64,000 bases of DNA from Cytophagaceae bacterium (GCA_027488865.1 JAIYAU010000034.1:186001-250000); one strand, 5' to 3'; shown: positions 46,979 through 57,208, counted from the first letter of the stretch. The notes: generated by a model from the letters alone, not told the origin. A program made the numbers and translations.

Positions 46979-49900
46979 ATGAAAAAATTCAACATTTTCT
47001 TAGTGGTTCTACTCATGTCAGCTACATGGAGTATGGCACAAAAGGTAGCAGCCTATTTTCCCAGCTACCGAAGCGGTGTAGTAAACAGTATGCAATGGAA
47101 TAAATTGACAGATGTTTATTACGCTTTTATGAATGCCGATGTTAATGGCAATTTAATAACTAGTAATCCAAGTGACGCAGTTTTTGGTTTTGATGCCATT
47201 ACTTTTGATGCAGTAAAGGCCAAATGCACTGCCAATGGTGTAAGACTTCATATATCAATCGGCGGTGCAGATGCGGGTTACCAAAGGGCCGCTAGGTTAA
47301 AGACTATAGCAAGAAGTACCACAGCAACCAACACTTTTGCAACTCAGCTTGTAAATTATGCTATTAATAATGGGTTGGCTGGTATCAATCTAGACTGGGA
47401 ATTTCCAAATGAATCAATAAATGGTACCGGTGGAAATGTTACGGATCACTACAATTTAGTAAAAGCAGTAAAAGACAAAATATTGGCTTCTTCTAAACCC
47501 ACCTTAATTTTAGGAGCAGCAGTTGGTGGAGAGTGGTTTGGAACATTTAGACATACCAACTATGTATCAAATGCTACAAGTACAAATACTGTAGCACTTC
47601 TTGATGAGTTTCACATTATGGCATATGATTTACCTGCTGGTGGCGGGGGAACAGGCTTGCCTTATAATGTTAATCATCATGCTGCAGTAGCTGATGTTGC
47701 TACCTCCCTTCAAGAGTGGAATTCCCAAAAAGGAGTTCCTTACAACAAAATGTTGGTTGGTATTCCATTTTATGGAAGAACGGCATCAAGAGGAGTAGGA
47801 AATGACATTGATAACATGTATCTAAATATTTCTTCTGGTAACCCTGCAGCAGCTTTTCAAGATGCGGATGGATTAGTAAATGGATGGTATTACGATTCTA
47901 AAACCCAAATAGACCTTAAAATCCAAGATGCAGTGGGCTCAAAAGGGTGTCAAGGAGCATTTGTGTGGGATCTTGGTCAAGACAGAACTGATCAATATTC
48001 TCTTCTTTCTGCTATTAAAACCAAAATGGATCAAGTTTGTCCTATCCCTGATCCAAACCTAGGTCCAGATCAAGGGTTTTGTTCTGGTTCAGTAACTTTA
48101 AATCCACAAGTGCCTACAAACGCAGGTAGAACATTTACATGGCAAAAGGATGGCGTGAATATAACAGGTTTTATTAACAGTTCTACTGCCAATACCTACA
48201 GTACCAATCAAGCAGGTACGTACAAGGTAATAATTAAACAAGGTAGTTCGTGCCAAAAAGAGGATCAGGTTTCAGTTGTTTCTGGTTCAAGTTTCACCGC
48301 CACAGGTGCTACCCGTTGTGGTTCTGGCTCTGTTACTTTAAATGTAAACTCAACTACTGGTACTTATGATTGGTACGATGCTGCTGTAGGTGGGTCTAAA
48401 TTATTAACGGGAGTGGCAGGAAATAACTTTGGTCGTTCATTAACTACTAATGTGACCACTACTTCTGATTTTTTTATTCAGGTTAATAATGGTTCTCAAG
48501 ATTATAATACCGGAAAGACCGTTTATGAAAATACTCCTAAGGCTGCTTGGAACGAAAAAGGTATAAATGATGCAAACAATAAACCTCGTTTTGCGCAAAA
48601 AATTACCTTGTTTACAGATGTTACCTTAAAATCACTAAAGATTTATAAACCATCTGGTGTTACTGTAAATAATGCCAAAATCATTATTTACAAATCTAAC
48701 GGCTCAACTATACATGCAATTACAGATTCAGTAAATTTAAATGGAACGGTTTCGGTTTATACGTTTAATGCAAACGTTGCATTGCAAGGCTCTGTAGCAG
48801 GTACAGTTTATTACATTGGTGTATGGGCTAAGAATGCTGTGGGAGGTGCATCTACTAATCCTGGCTTTTTCTTAGACCGTAATCAAGCTGCTGCTAATTA
48901 TACCCAAGCAGGTGTATTTACTTTAAACAGATTTGCGTATATTTCATATACTGGAGATTTTGGAATTACTAACTCAGAAACCGACAATTATGGTCAATTA
49001 TTTGATATCGTGCTTACAACAGGTGTGCCAGATCCATGCGGAAGGGTAAAAGCAACAGCAACTGTAAATCCAGGAGCAGATATTACTAAAACTGCTATTC
49101 CTGTAAAATATAACCTGTGTCCTACAGAGAGTGGTACAGTAAGGATTTTAAACTCTGAGTTAGATGCACTTTATCAAGTAGTAAGCGGTACTACCAATAT
49201 TGGTTCGCCTGTTACCGGTACAGGTAGTAATATTGATCTTACAGTTCCAAATAATGTACTTTTGGGAGGAGCAAATAGCTTTAACGTAAATGTGTCAAAA
49301 GTAGGATGTGGTGCTTCACCTCTTACTGACACAGTGGGCTTTAATGTTACTCCTTTTCCTAATGTTGGTTATACCGTTACTTCACCAGCTGCTGTATGCC
49401 AAGGTACTAATGCGGTTATAAATGTAAATGGTTCACAAGCAGGAAGGTCGTACCAAGCGTATTCTGGCACTACCTCATTGGGTAACGCAGTACCAGGTTC
49501 GGGTTCTTCGATCGCGTTATCTGCTGCTACGGGTAGTTTATCTGTAGGAAATAATACTGTAGTTGTAAAAGTGATAACAGGAACGTGCCCAACTTCCGAT
49601 ATTACAGATACTGTTGTTGTTAAGGTAAGTGCTCCAGTTACTCCCATCATTACCTATAATAATGTAAGTAAAACTTACGGAGATGCAGCTTTTGCATTAA
49701 CTGCTTCTTCAAATAGTACAGGTGGTATCACTTATAGTGTTGTTAATCAAACACCTACTGGAATTGTGTCCATTGACCCTAATTCTGGGCAAACGACTAT
49801 TTCAGGTGCAGGTAGCGCAACTATCAGAGCTTCGCAAGCCGCTAACGGTTGTTTTGCTGCAACTAGCAAGGATATTACACTTACTATTTCAAAAAAGACC

Positions 49901-52900
49901 CTTACTGTCACTGCAGATGCACAAACAAAGTCTTATAACACAGTCAATCCGACTTTGACTGTAAAATACAGTGGATTTGTGGGAACAGATGGAGTGGCAG
50001 GAATAGACACTCCGCCAACAGTAAGTACTACGGCAGTTACGAATAGCACAGTTGGAGGATACCCTATTACAGTAAGCGGTGGAATTGATAACAACTACAC
50101 CTTTAGTTACGTGGCTGGCACACTTACCGTTACCAAAGCTACACCAACCTTGGCCATTACATCGGCTAATTCTGGCCAAGCAGGAAGTACTATTGACTTA
50201 TCAGCTTCTACTAACTCAACTGGACTTATTACATGGACTGTTGTTTCAGGAAATGGTACTGTCTCGGGAAGTTTATTGTCTCTAACCGCTTCTGGAAGTG
50301 TTGTAATTCAAGCTAGTTTAGCAACAGATGCAAACTATAATGCTGCTTCGGTGCAACAAACTATCACTATTTCAGCAAAGTCCACACCTTCAATTACGTT
50401 TAACAATATTTCTAAAACTTATGGAGATGTTGCATTTGCAATGACTGCGAGTTCTAATTCATCAGGTTCGTTGGCTTATAGCATTACCAATGGCAATTCT
50501 TTTGCTACCATAAATCCTAACGGTCAAGTGACGATACTTGGTGCTGGTATTGTAACTGTAAAGGTAGATCAAGCATCTAGTGGCACCTTTGCTGCAGGTT
50601 CAGCTACGGCTACTTTAACTATTGCAAAGAAAAATTTAAATGCAAAAGCTGATGATAAATCAAGGAATTATAATAGCGCTAATCCAGCCTTTACAATTTC
50701 TTATACTGGTTTTGTAGGGTCTGATAATGCTGCTGGTATTGATGTTCAGCCTACAGCTACAACTACCGCTACCCAGACTAGCAATGCAGGTTCATATGTA
50801 ATAACCTTATCTGGAGGTTCAGATAATAATTATAACATTGTAAACGCAAATGGTACGTTAACTGTCAATAAAATTGCTCCTACATTGCAGATTACTTCTG
50901 GCAGCTCTGGTCAAGCAGGTACTAACATTAGTTTAACTGCTTCTACCAACTCGACAGGTGTCATCTCATGGTCTGTTATTTCTGGTAATGGAACCGTTTC
51001 TGGTAGTACCTTGTCATTAACGGCGGTTGGAACTGTGGTTGTGCAAGCTTCATTAGCAACTGATGTTAATTATACAGCTACTACGGCTCAGCAAACGATT
51101 ACCATTACAAATCAGACTGTTCCAACTATCAATTTTACTGATGTAAATAAAACCTTTGGTGATGCCGCATTTAATTTGACCGCATCTTCAAATTCTACAG
51201 GCTCGTTATCTTACAGTATCACTAGCGGAAATGCTTTTGCAACCATTACACCTAATGGACTAGTGACTATTTTAGGAGCAGGTACTGTACAAGTAAAAGT
51301 AGACCAAGTTGCCTCTGGTTCGTTTGCAGCTACTAGCAAAACTGCTACTTTAACCATTGCTAAAAAGCAACTTAGTGGAACGGCTGACAACAAAACTCGA
51401 CCTTACAATAGCGCGAATCCAACATTTACTATTACTTACAGTGGATTTGTAGGTACTGATAATGCAACAGTTATTGATGTCGCGCCAACAGCTTCTACCA
51501 CTGCCTCACAAACAAGTAACCAAGGTACCTATTCAATCGCTGTTACTGGTGGATCTGATAATAATTACACGTTTAACTATGTGTCAGGTGTATTAACTAT
51601 TACCAAAATTGATCCTACATTAACTATTACCTCAGCTAATAGTGGTCAGGCAGGATCAACCATTAACCTTGCAGCGAATACGAATTCGTCAAGCCCTGTT
51701 ACTTGGTCTGTGATTTCTGGTAATGGCACCATTTCTGGTAACATTTTATCACTTACCGCACAAGGAAGTGTAGTGGTACAGGCTGCGGTAGCAACAGATA
51801 TTAATTACAATGCTGCTACAGCCAATCAAACAATTACAATTTCAGCAAAAACGGTACCTGTTATTACCTCCAACAATATAAATAAAACGTTAGGCGATGC
51901 GGACTTTACACTACCTGTTAGTTCAACTTCTTCTGGTGCATTGTCATATAGCGTTGTAAGTGGTAACACTTTTGTTTCTATTAATCCAAATGGTGTGGTT
52001 TCGTTGTTGGGAGCCGGTAATGCTACCATAAGAATTAGTCAAGCAGCGTCTGGTGTTTTTGACGCAGCTACAAAAGATGTAACAATTACTATAGCTAAAG
52101 GAACTAGGTCTGTTAATATTACCTCAGCCAATGCGGTTCAAGCAGGTACTACGTTGAATTTAACTGCAACCTCTAGCCCAAGCAGCAGCGCGTTGACTTG
52201 GTCTGTTTCAATATTAGGCACAACGAATGCCTCAATAACAGGTTCAACACTTACGGCTGGTTCTAATGCTGGTACTGTTACAGTAAAGGTGGATGTAGCT
52301 GCTGATGCTAATTATAATGCAGCTAGTGCTACACAAGCAATAACGGTTTCGTCATTGGCAGCTCCTGCAATCAACTTTGCGGATCAAGTTAAAACATTTG
52401 GAGATGCTAAGTTTAATATGGTAGCTAGTTCTAACTCTGCTGGTGCCTTGACTTACAGTATTACATCTGGCAATAGTTTTGCAACAATTAATGCTACCTC
52501 AGGGGAGGTAACCATCCTTGGTGCTGGTATAGTTACAGTAAAGGTAGATCAAGCTGCTGCAAGTACATTTGCTGCATCTTCTAAAACAGCTACCTTAACA
52601 ATAAACAAAGCCACAAGAACAGTAGTAATTACCTCAGCCAATACAGCTCAAGTGGGTACACAAGTTGCGCTTACTGCTACTGCTACTCCAAGTGCTAGTG
52701 TTGCCTTCTCAGTTACGTATGGTACAGGAAGTGCCACAGTATCTGGAAATCAGTTATCACTGGTTACAAAAGGTACAGTGACGATAACTGCTTCTGTAAA
52801 TGCAGATGCAAATTATCTCGCTGCTTCAGGTACTCAGGTATTTACAATTACTGATATCAACAGTGTGGAGGATGTAAAGCTAGATGCTCGATTAGTAGTG

Positions 52901-53140
52901 AGTGCAAGTCCAAATCCATTTGAAAATCAAACTCAGATAGAAGTTTCGTTGCCTTCAGATGCAGTTTTAACTGTTGAAGTGTTGAACTTGGTAGGCGCAT
53001 CTATAGCTAATTTAAGTGCGAACGAAAACTTAACTGCTGGTAAACATACATTTGATTTGGCTTCATTGGCTAGTGGTACTTATATTGTTAAAGCCATTGC
53101 GAACGGCCAAGTTGCTACTACAAGAGTTGTAAAACAATAG
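46979..53140 (+). CDS. Giant secreted GH18 chitinase-like protein with MBG/YDG repeats and type IX sorting domain
   Basis: A 2053-residue protein. Signal peptide to residue 20 (MSATWSMAQ). A GH18 catalytic domain covers about 22-360, with the SxGG motif HISIGGADAG (91-100), the catalytic region GINLDWEFP (D139, E141) and the MAYD motif. Two positions of the usual DGxDxDxE are changed (Asp to Ala at 134, Asp to Asn at 137), but the catalytic Glu is retained. Ig-like and carbohydrate-binding-like modules follow (to about 880), then a tandem region of MBG/YDG repeats (residues 891-1960) and a type IX sorting domain with SASPNPFENQTQIEV and the end TTRVVKQ. It is probably a surface or released chitin or peptidoglycan-active enzyme exported by SprA. 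Confidence 0.93.
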   Translation: MKKFNIFLVVLLMSATWSMAQKVAAYFPSYRSGVVNSMQWNKLTDVYYAFMNADVNGNLITSNPSDAVFGFDAITFDAVKAKCTANGVRLHISIGGADAGYQRAARLKTIARSTTATNTFATQLVNYAINNGLAGINLDWEFPNESINGTGGNVTDHYNLVKAVKDKILASSKPTLILGAAVGGEWFGTFRHTNYVSNATSTNTVALLDEFHIMAYDLPAGGGGTGLPYNVNHHAAVADVATSLQEWNSQKGVPYNKMLVGIPFYGRTASRGVGNDIDNMYLNISSGNPAAAFQDADGLVNGWYYDSKTQIDLKIQDAVGSKGCQGAFVWDLGQDRTDQYSLLSAIKTKMDQVCPIPDPNLGPDQGFCSGSVTLNPQVPTNAGRTFTWQKDGVNITGFINSSTANTYSTNQAGTYKVIIKQGSSCQKEDQVSVVSGSSFTATGATRCGSGSVTLNVNSTTGTYDWYDAAVGGSKLLTGVAGNNFGRSLTTNVTTTSDFFIQVNNGSQDYNTGKTVYENTPKAAWNEKGINDANNKPRFAQKITLFTDVTLKSLKIYKPSGVTVNNAKIIIYKSNGSTIHAITDSVNLNGTVSVYTFNANVALQGSVAGTVYYIGVWAKNAVGGASTNPGFFLDRNQAAANYTQAGVFTLNRFAYISYTGDFGITNSETDNYGQLFDIVLTTGVPDPCGRVKATATVNPGADITKTAIPVKYNLCPTESGTVRILNSELDALYQVVSGTTNIGSPVTGTGSNIDLTVPNNVLLGGANSFNVNVSKVGCGASPLTDTVGFNVTPFPNVGYTVTSPAAVCQGTNAVINVNGSQAGRSYQAYSGTTSLGNAVPGSGSSIALSAATGSLSVGNNTVVVKVITGTCPTSDITDTVVVKVSAPVTPIITYNNVSKTYGDAAFALTASSNSTGGITYSVVNQTPTGIVSIDPNSGQTTISGAGSATIRASQAANGCFAATSKDITLTISKKTLTVTADAQTKSYNTVNPTLTVKYSGFVGTDGVAGIDTPPTVSTTAVTNSTVGGYPITVSGGIDNNYTFSYVAGTLTVTKATPTLAITSANSGQAGSTIDLSASTNSTGLITWTVVSGNGTVSGSLLSLTASGSVVIQASLATDANYNAASVQQTITISAKSTPSITFNNISKTYGDVAFAMTASSNSSGSLAYSITNGNSFATINPNGQVTILGAGIVTVKVDQASSGTFAAGSATATLTIAKKNLNAKADDKSRNYNSANPAFTISYTGFVGSDNAAGIDVQPTATTTATQTSNAGSYVITLSGGSDNNYNIVNANGTLTVNKIAPTLQITSGSSGQAGTNISLTASTNSTGVISWSVISGNGTVSGSTLSLTAVGTVVVQASLATDVNYTATTAQQTITITNQTVPTINFTDVNKTFGDAAFNLTASSNSTGSLSYSITSGNAFATITPNGLVTILGAGTVQVKVDQVASGSFAATSKTATLTIAKKQLSGTADNKTRPYNSANPTFTITYSGFVGTDNATVIDVAPTASTTASQTSNQGTYSIAVTGGSDNNYTFNYVSGVLTITKIDPTLTITSANSGQAGSTINLAANTNSSSPVTWSVISGNGTISGNILSLTAQGSVVVQAAVATDINYNAATANQTITISAKTVPVITSNNINKTLGDADFTLPVSSTSSGALSYSVVSGNTFVSINPNGVVSLLGAGNATIRISQAASGVFDAATKDVTITIAKGTRSVNITSANAVQAGTTLNLTATSSPSSSALTWSVSILGTTNASITGSTLTAGSNAGTVTVKVDVAADANYNAASATQAITVSSLAAPAINFADQVKTFGDAKFNMVASSNSAGALTYSITSGNSFATINATSGEVTILGAGIVTVKVDQAAASTFAASSKTATLTINKATRTVVITSANTAQVGTQVALTATATPSASVAFSVTYGTGSATVSGNQLSLVTKGTVTITASVNADANYLAASGTQVFTITDINSVEDVKLDARLVVSASPNPFENQTQIEVSLPSDAVLTVEVLNLVGASIANLSANENLTAGKHTFDLASLASGTYIVKAIANGQVATTRVVKQ
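49649..52852 (+). repeat. Composite tandem repeat of about 735 bp inside the GH18 gene
   Basis: Five unit starts, each with the motif (K)T(Y/F/L)GDxxF, lie at 49649, 50393, 51128, 51863 and 52370. The first three are full units of 744, 735 and 735 bp. Each holds a YDG-type domain, an MBG domain (SYNTVNPTLTVKYSGFVG and relatives) and an Ig-like domain (ITSANSGQAGSTI). The fourth (507 bp) lacks the MBG domain, and the fifth is shorter. Loss or gain of units by recombination is likely. Confidence 0.85.
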
Positions 53141-53187
53141 AGAAGGCTTTCTCAGATGAATTAAACCTTTGAATAATTTTATGCAGA

Positions 53188-53221
53188 ACCACCTAGTACG
53201 AAAGTGCTAGGTGGTTTTTTT
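53188..53221 (+). terminator. Intrinsic terminator behind the GH18 gene
   Basis: A 12-bp stem with one G-T pair (ACCACCTAGTAC at 53188-53199 and GTGCTAGGTGGT at 53204-53215), a GAAA tetraloop and six T residues after it. It lies 48 bp past the stop. Confidence 0.9.
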
Positions 53222-53686
53222 ATGATTAATAGCCTTGTGGTTAAGGTCAACTTAAGTAAATTTCTATTCGGTAACTAGGTTGGAAATAGTAGTGATGCTT
53301 ATTAGATTGATTTTAATGTACTGCAGCCACTTCTAGAACTGAGTTCATACTTTGTTTTGGATATGGATGTAAACTTCCACATAATGGGAGACAGTATTTG
53401 GCGTTTGAAGATTGGGTTTAAGTACCTCATTAGTAAAATTATATGTTAATTATGATCATTCTCAATACTTCGTTACTAATGGAATTATAATTATTTCGCA
53501 TAAAGTTTGTCACATAATTCTCCAATAAGATTAGTTTTGATAAATTACTAGGCTGATATAGATAAGAAATGGTTGTAGTTTAATAATTTAGCGCCAACAT
53601 CATATAGCTTATGATTAATCTGGCTTTTGTCACTATTATTAACATGTCGGTCGGCAATTATCAATATCTAAATACAACCAAACAAT
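53222..53686 (+). other. Intergenic stretch before the acyltransferase pair
   Basis: No real gene is seen in these 465 bp. A frame starting at 53611 overlaps the acyltransferase gene in another phase and is a shadow. The promoter of the acyltransferase unit should be here, but no good TAnnTTTG match was found. Confidence 0.4.
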
Positions 53687-55138
53687 ATGATTTTCAACTC
53701 TTGGAACTTCGCCCTATTTTTACCAATTGTATTTTTACAGTACTGGTTTGCGACCAAAGGGAATTTAAAACTTCAAAATATTTTACTACTCGTTTCAAGC
53801 TACTTTTTTTATGCGTGTTGGGACTGGCGGTTTATGTTTTTACTAATTTTCTCTACCTTATTAGACTACTTTACGGGTATTAAAATACACGAAGCTTCAA
53901 AACAGAAAAATAAAAGGTGGTGGTTGTGGCTTAGTATAAGTGTCAACTTAGGTTTTCTTGGAGTTTTTAAATACTATAACTTTTTTGCAGCTTCATTTGC
54001 AGATGGGTTGTCTCTTATCGGATTTAAAGCAAACTTAGGGTCTTTACGACTAATTTTACCCGTAGGAATTTCATTTTATACCTTTCACGGATTGTCCTAC
54101 GTAATTGATATTTATAAAAACAGAATAAAACCAGAAAAAAACCTTGTTGACTATTCCGTTTTTGTTAGCTTTTTTCCCTTGTTAGTAGCAGGACCTATAG
54201 AAAGAGCAACGCATCTTTTACCTCAAATTCAAAAAAAAAGAGAATTTGATTATTCAAAAGCGGTTGATGGATTGCGGCAGATATTGTGGGGTTTGTTTAA
54301 GAAAATTGTCATAGCCGACAATTGTGCGGAGTATGCAAATTTGATTTTTAACAATTCAGGAGACTATTCCGGGAGCACGCTTGTTTTAGGTGCATTGTTT
54401 TTTACTTTTCAAATCTATGGCGACTTTTCGGGCTACTCCGATATTGCACTAGGTACAGCCCGACTTTTTGGAATAGACCTTTTAAGAAATTTTGCTTTCC
54501 CGTATTTTTCAAGGGACATTGCCGAGTTTTGGAGACGTTGGCATATTTCGCTATCCTCTTGGTTTAAAGACTACCTTTACATTCCATTGGGTGGTAGCAA
54601 AGGTGGAATGTGGATTAAGATACGTAATACCTTTATTATTTTTCTTGTAAGTGGATTCTGGCACGGTGCCAATTGGACTTTTATTGTTTGGGGTGCTTTA
54701 AATGCGATTTATTTCTTACCGCTTTTGTTATCCAACAGCAACCGCCATAACTTGGATTCGGTAGCACAAGGTAAACTATTCCCAAACCTAAAAGAACTTT
54801 CATTTATGGTGTTAACATTTGGGTTAACTGTTTTTGCATGGATATTTTTCAGAGCCAACACTATAGCACATGCAATAAGCTACATTTCTGAGATTTTATC
54901 AGGGTCACTTTTTACAATACCTAATTTTGAAGGTGTTGGTAAGGCCTTTACAACAAGTGTTCTGGTTGTGATTTTTGTCTTAGTCGAGTGGCAAGGACGA
55001 GAAGGGCAATATGCTATCGCAAATTTGGGTCAGCTTAGAAACCTCCCCATTAGGTGGTCGCTGTATGCGCTTTTACTATTTTCAATCGGTATGTTTATGC
55101 CTTCAGTTGAATCACCTTTTGTTTACTTCCAATTTTAG
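53687..55138 (+). CDS. MBOAT-family membrane O-acyltransferase (AlgI/DltB-like)
   Basis: A 483-residue polytopic protein of the membrane-bound O-acyltransferase family. Diagnostic parts are LPVGISFYTFHGLSYVIDIY (His134), FFPLLVAGPIERA, YGDFSGYSDIALG, FWRRWHISLSSWFKDYLYIP and the catalytic His326 in SGFWHGANWTF. AlgI-type members move acetyl groups from the cytoplasm to a surface polysaccharide, working with a periplasmic SGNH/AlgJ-like partner. The gene 6 bp downstream fits that partner. The polysaccharide acceptor is not known; no polymer synthesis genes are adjacent. Confidence 0.92.
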   Translation: MIFNSWNFALFLPIVFLQYWFATKGNLKLQNILLLVSSYFFYACWDWRFMFLLIFSTLLDYFTGIKIHEASKQKNKRWWLWLSISVNLGFLGVFKYYNFFAASFADGLSLIGFKANLGSLRLILPVGISFYTFHGLSYVIDIYKNRIKPEKNLVDYSVFVSFFPLLVAGPIERATHLLPQIQKKREFDYSKAVDGLRQILWGLFKKIVIADNCAEYANLIFNNSGDYSGSTLVLGALFFTFQIYGDFSGYSDIALGTARLFGIDLLRNFAFPYFSRDIAEFWRRWHISLSSWFKDYLYIPLGGSKGGMWIKIRNTFIIFLVSGFWHGANWTFIVWGALNAIYFLPLLLSNSNRHNLDSVAQGKLFPNLKELSFMVLTFGLTVFAWIFFRANTIAHAISYISEILSGSLFTIPNFEGVGKAFTTSVLVVIFVLVEWQGREGQYAIANLGQLRNLPIRWSLYALLLFSIGMFMPSVESPFVYFQF

Positions 55139-55144
55139 GATTCA

Positions 55145-56098
55145 ATGAAAAAATTTCTTTTAAATACGGTCGCTTTCTTGTTTTTTTCATGTTTGTTTTA
55201 TCTCGTTGCCTTGTTTATTTGGGGGCGTTTTGCCCATTCAATTCTAAAATCTAATTTGGATTATAAAATAGGTTCTACTGGATATCTTTACTCTAGGCTT
55301 TCCGAGGTTAATAACCAAAAAGATTTAGATGTTTTATTTTTAGGTTCCTCACATGCTTATAGAGGATTTGACACAAGAATATTCTCAAAATATGGGTATA
55401 AAACTTTCAACCTAGGTTCTAGCTCTCAAACACCGATACAAACAAAAGTTCTGTTAAACAGGTATTTAAAAAACTTAAATCCAAAAACAATAGTTTATGA
55501 AGTCTACCCTGCTAGTTTTACGGTTGATGGAGTTGAATCATCACTTGATATCATTGCTAATGATAAAAATGATTTTTATTCTTTAGAAATGGCATTAAAA
55601 ATAAATAACATAAAAACTTACAATACACTTATTTATGGGTTTATTATGGATTTACTAGGGCTAAACAGATCATTCTACGAACCGATTCGTAAAGCAAATG
55701 AAACGTATATTTCTGGTGGTTTTGTAGAACATGAGCTTGCTTATGCTAAGCCTCAACCATTTTTGCAACAAAGGATATCTATAAAACAAAATCAACTACA
55801 ATCTTTTTCTGAAATTGTGGCAACAATAAAACGTGAAAATATTGACCTAATACTGGTTTATGCGCCAATACCCAAGATGAAATATGCTAGTTATGATAAC
55901 AATGGCTATTTTGATAGTATAATGAAGAAGTATTCTGATTATCATAACTTTAATGAAATCATATCTTTAAATGACACATTGCACTTTTACGATTCCCATC
56001 ATTTAAATCAACTTGGTGTAGAATTATTTAACAAAAAAATGATTGAGATATTAATCAATACTGCATCTAAAACGCGTAATATAGGTTCTACCCGTTAA
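55145..56098 (+). CDS. Membrane-anchored SGNH-like acyl-transfer partner of the MBOAT protein
   Basis: A 317-residue protein with one N-terminal membrane helix (about 8-27) and an extracytoplasmic domain. The order of motifs resembles SGNH hydrolases and AlgJ/AlgX-like proteins: DVLFLGSSHAYRGFD (Ser68/69, His70) in the position of block I, and YDSHHLNQLG (Asp283 and His286) in the position of block V. It begins 6 bp after the MBOAT gene. The pair is probably an O-acetylation module for an envelope or secreted glycan. The exact hydrolase family is not recognised with certainty. Confidence 0.75.
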   Translation: MKKFLLNTVAFLFFSCLFYLVALFIWGRFAHSILKSNLDYKIGSTGYLYSRLSEVNNQKDLDVLFLGSSHAYRGFDTRIFSKYGYKTFNLGSSSQTPIQTKVLLNRYLKNLNPKTIVYEVYPASFTVDGVESSLDIIANDKNDFYSLEMALKINNIKTYNTLIYGFIMDLLGLNRSFYEPIRKANETYISGGFVEHELAYAKPQPFLQQRISIKQNQLQSFSEIVATIKRENIDLILVYAPIPKMKYASYDNNGYFDSIMKKYSDYHNFNEIISLNDTLHFYDSHHLNQLGVELFNKKMIEILINTASKTRNIGSTR

Positions 56099-56144
56099 TA
56101 GTGTTGGCTGTTTTTTAGCTATTCTATCACCCTCAAAGTTTTGT

Positions 56145-56327
56145 GCAGATTATCCAGGAGTAAATGAGCTTTCAGAAATCTTATTAGCTAATCCCGAAAT
56201 ATAAATAGAATTGCATGGAATTACTTGGAATCAGGTTGACCCAAACCTTAACTTGACCTTATTGGAACACCTTGAAGCAAAGGCAAAATGTATCTTTTAT
56301 ACAGAAGTATTTCAGCAAAACATATAA
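56145..56327 (+). pseudogene. Possible short gene remnant with an in-frame stop
   Basis: One reading frame runs from 56145 to a stop at 56325-56327 and is interrupted once, by TAA at 56202-56204. It would encode ADYPGVNELSEILLANPEI, stop, then IELHGITWNQVDPNLNLTLL. The second part looks like ordinary coding sequence. No family could be confirmed, and it may be chance. Confidence 0.3.
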
Positions 56328-56485
56328 AGGGAAAAGGAATTTGATTGAGTAATTCGATTGCACTTACTTGTTTGGAGAAAGCGCAAAAAAATAGGATGGT
56401 TTCATAAGCGTTTATATTTTTTAGATATCATTATAATCTACCCAACGGGACGGAATGCATTAAATCAATAATTTTTTCCTCTTCA

Positions 56486-56517
56486 TTTGTTAATTCTCTT
56501 CGCTTTTCTTAGCTTTG
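56486..56517 (+). promoter_or_regulatory. Promoter of the membrane protein/winged-helix unit
   Basis: TTTG (56486-56489) is followed after 20 bp by TAGCTTTG (56510-56517), a perfect match to the Bacteroidota consensus. It predicts initiation near 56524 and fixes the gene start at the ATG at 56535 instead of the upstream frame start at 56487. Confidence 0.7.
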
Positions 56518-56534
56518 CATTACAAAGTACTTTT

Positions 56535-57197
56535 ATGACTACAGAACATCAAAAGCATCTCGAAGATTTGGCGGAAATAAGATCAATCATGGAGCGATCT
56601 TCTAGATTTATTTCTCTTAGTGGTTTATCTGGGGTATTTGCAGGAATTTACGCACTTGCTGGCGCAGGTTTGGCTTTTTGGTATTTCAAAATGTCTTTTC
56701 AAAATTCCATTACAAAAAATTACTTACAAATTTTTGTTGGGGTAAGAAGTAGTTTTGAGGTAATAAGTTTTTGTGCCATTGTTGGAATTGTGGTGCTTTT
56801 TTTGGCTATTGGTACAGGTATTTTCTTCACTACAAAAAAGGCAAATAAACTTGGTCATTCCATTTGGGATAAAAGCGCGTTGAGACTCGTGTTTAACTTA
56901 GCTATCCCCTTGGCTACCGGAGGTGCTTTGGGTATAATCTTGTTATACCATGAACTGTACTATTTACCTGCACCTATTACACTTATTTTTTATGGATTGG
57001 CGTTGGTGAATGCAAGCAAATATACTTACGGAGATGTTAAATATTTGGGCATTATCGAGATTTTATTAGGACTTACAGCGTCCCTTTTTATAGGATATTC
57101 TTTCTTATGTTGGATTATAGGTTTTGGAGTAATGCATATTTTATATGGCACATTAATGTACTATAAGTATGAAAGAAAGTCTAGTGTCAATCTTTAA
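56535..57197 (+). CDS. Conserved Bacteroidota membrane protein, partner of the winged-helix gene
   Basis: A 220-residue protein starting at the ATG at 56535, just downstream of a consensus promoter. After a short amphipathic start (HLEDLAEIRSIMERSSRFISLSGLSG) there are about six membrane helices. The EIRSxMERSSRFISLSGLSG opening is, by memory, typical of a conserved Bacteroidota membrane family without assigned function that sits before a winged-helix regulator, as here. The regulator starts 11 bp after its stop. Confidence 0.75.
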   Translation: MTTEHQKHLEDLAEIRSIMERSSRFISLSGLSGVFAGIYALAGAGLAFWYFKMSFQNSITKNYLQIFVGVRSSFEVISFCAIVGIVVLFLAIGTGIFFTTKKANKLGHSIWDKSALRLVFNLAIPLATGGALGIILLYHELYYLPAPITLIFYGLALVNASKYTYGDVKYLGIIEILLGLTASLFIGYSFLCWIIGFGVMHILYGTLMYYKYERKSSVNL

Positions 57198-57208
57198 TAG
57201 ATAAGTTA

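Noticed and set aside
49369-52029. Several minus-strand frames inside the GH18 gene
   Set aside because: They follow the repetitive codon pattern of the sense strand and have no independent signals.
53611-53883. 90-codon frame in front of the acyltransferase
   Set aside because: It overlaps the MBOAT gene in a different phase; the MBOAT frame is unambiguous.
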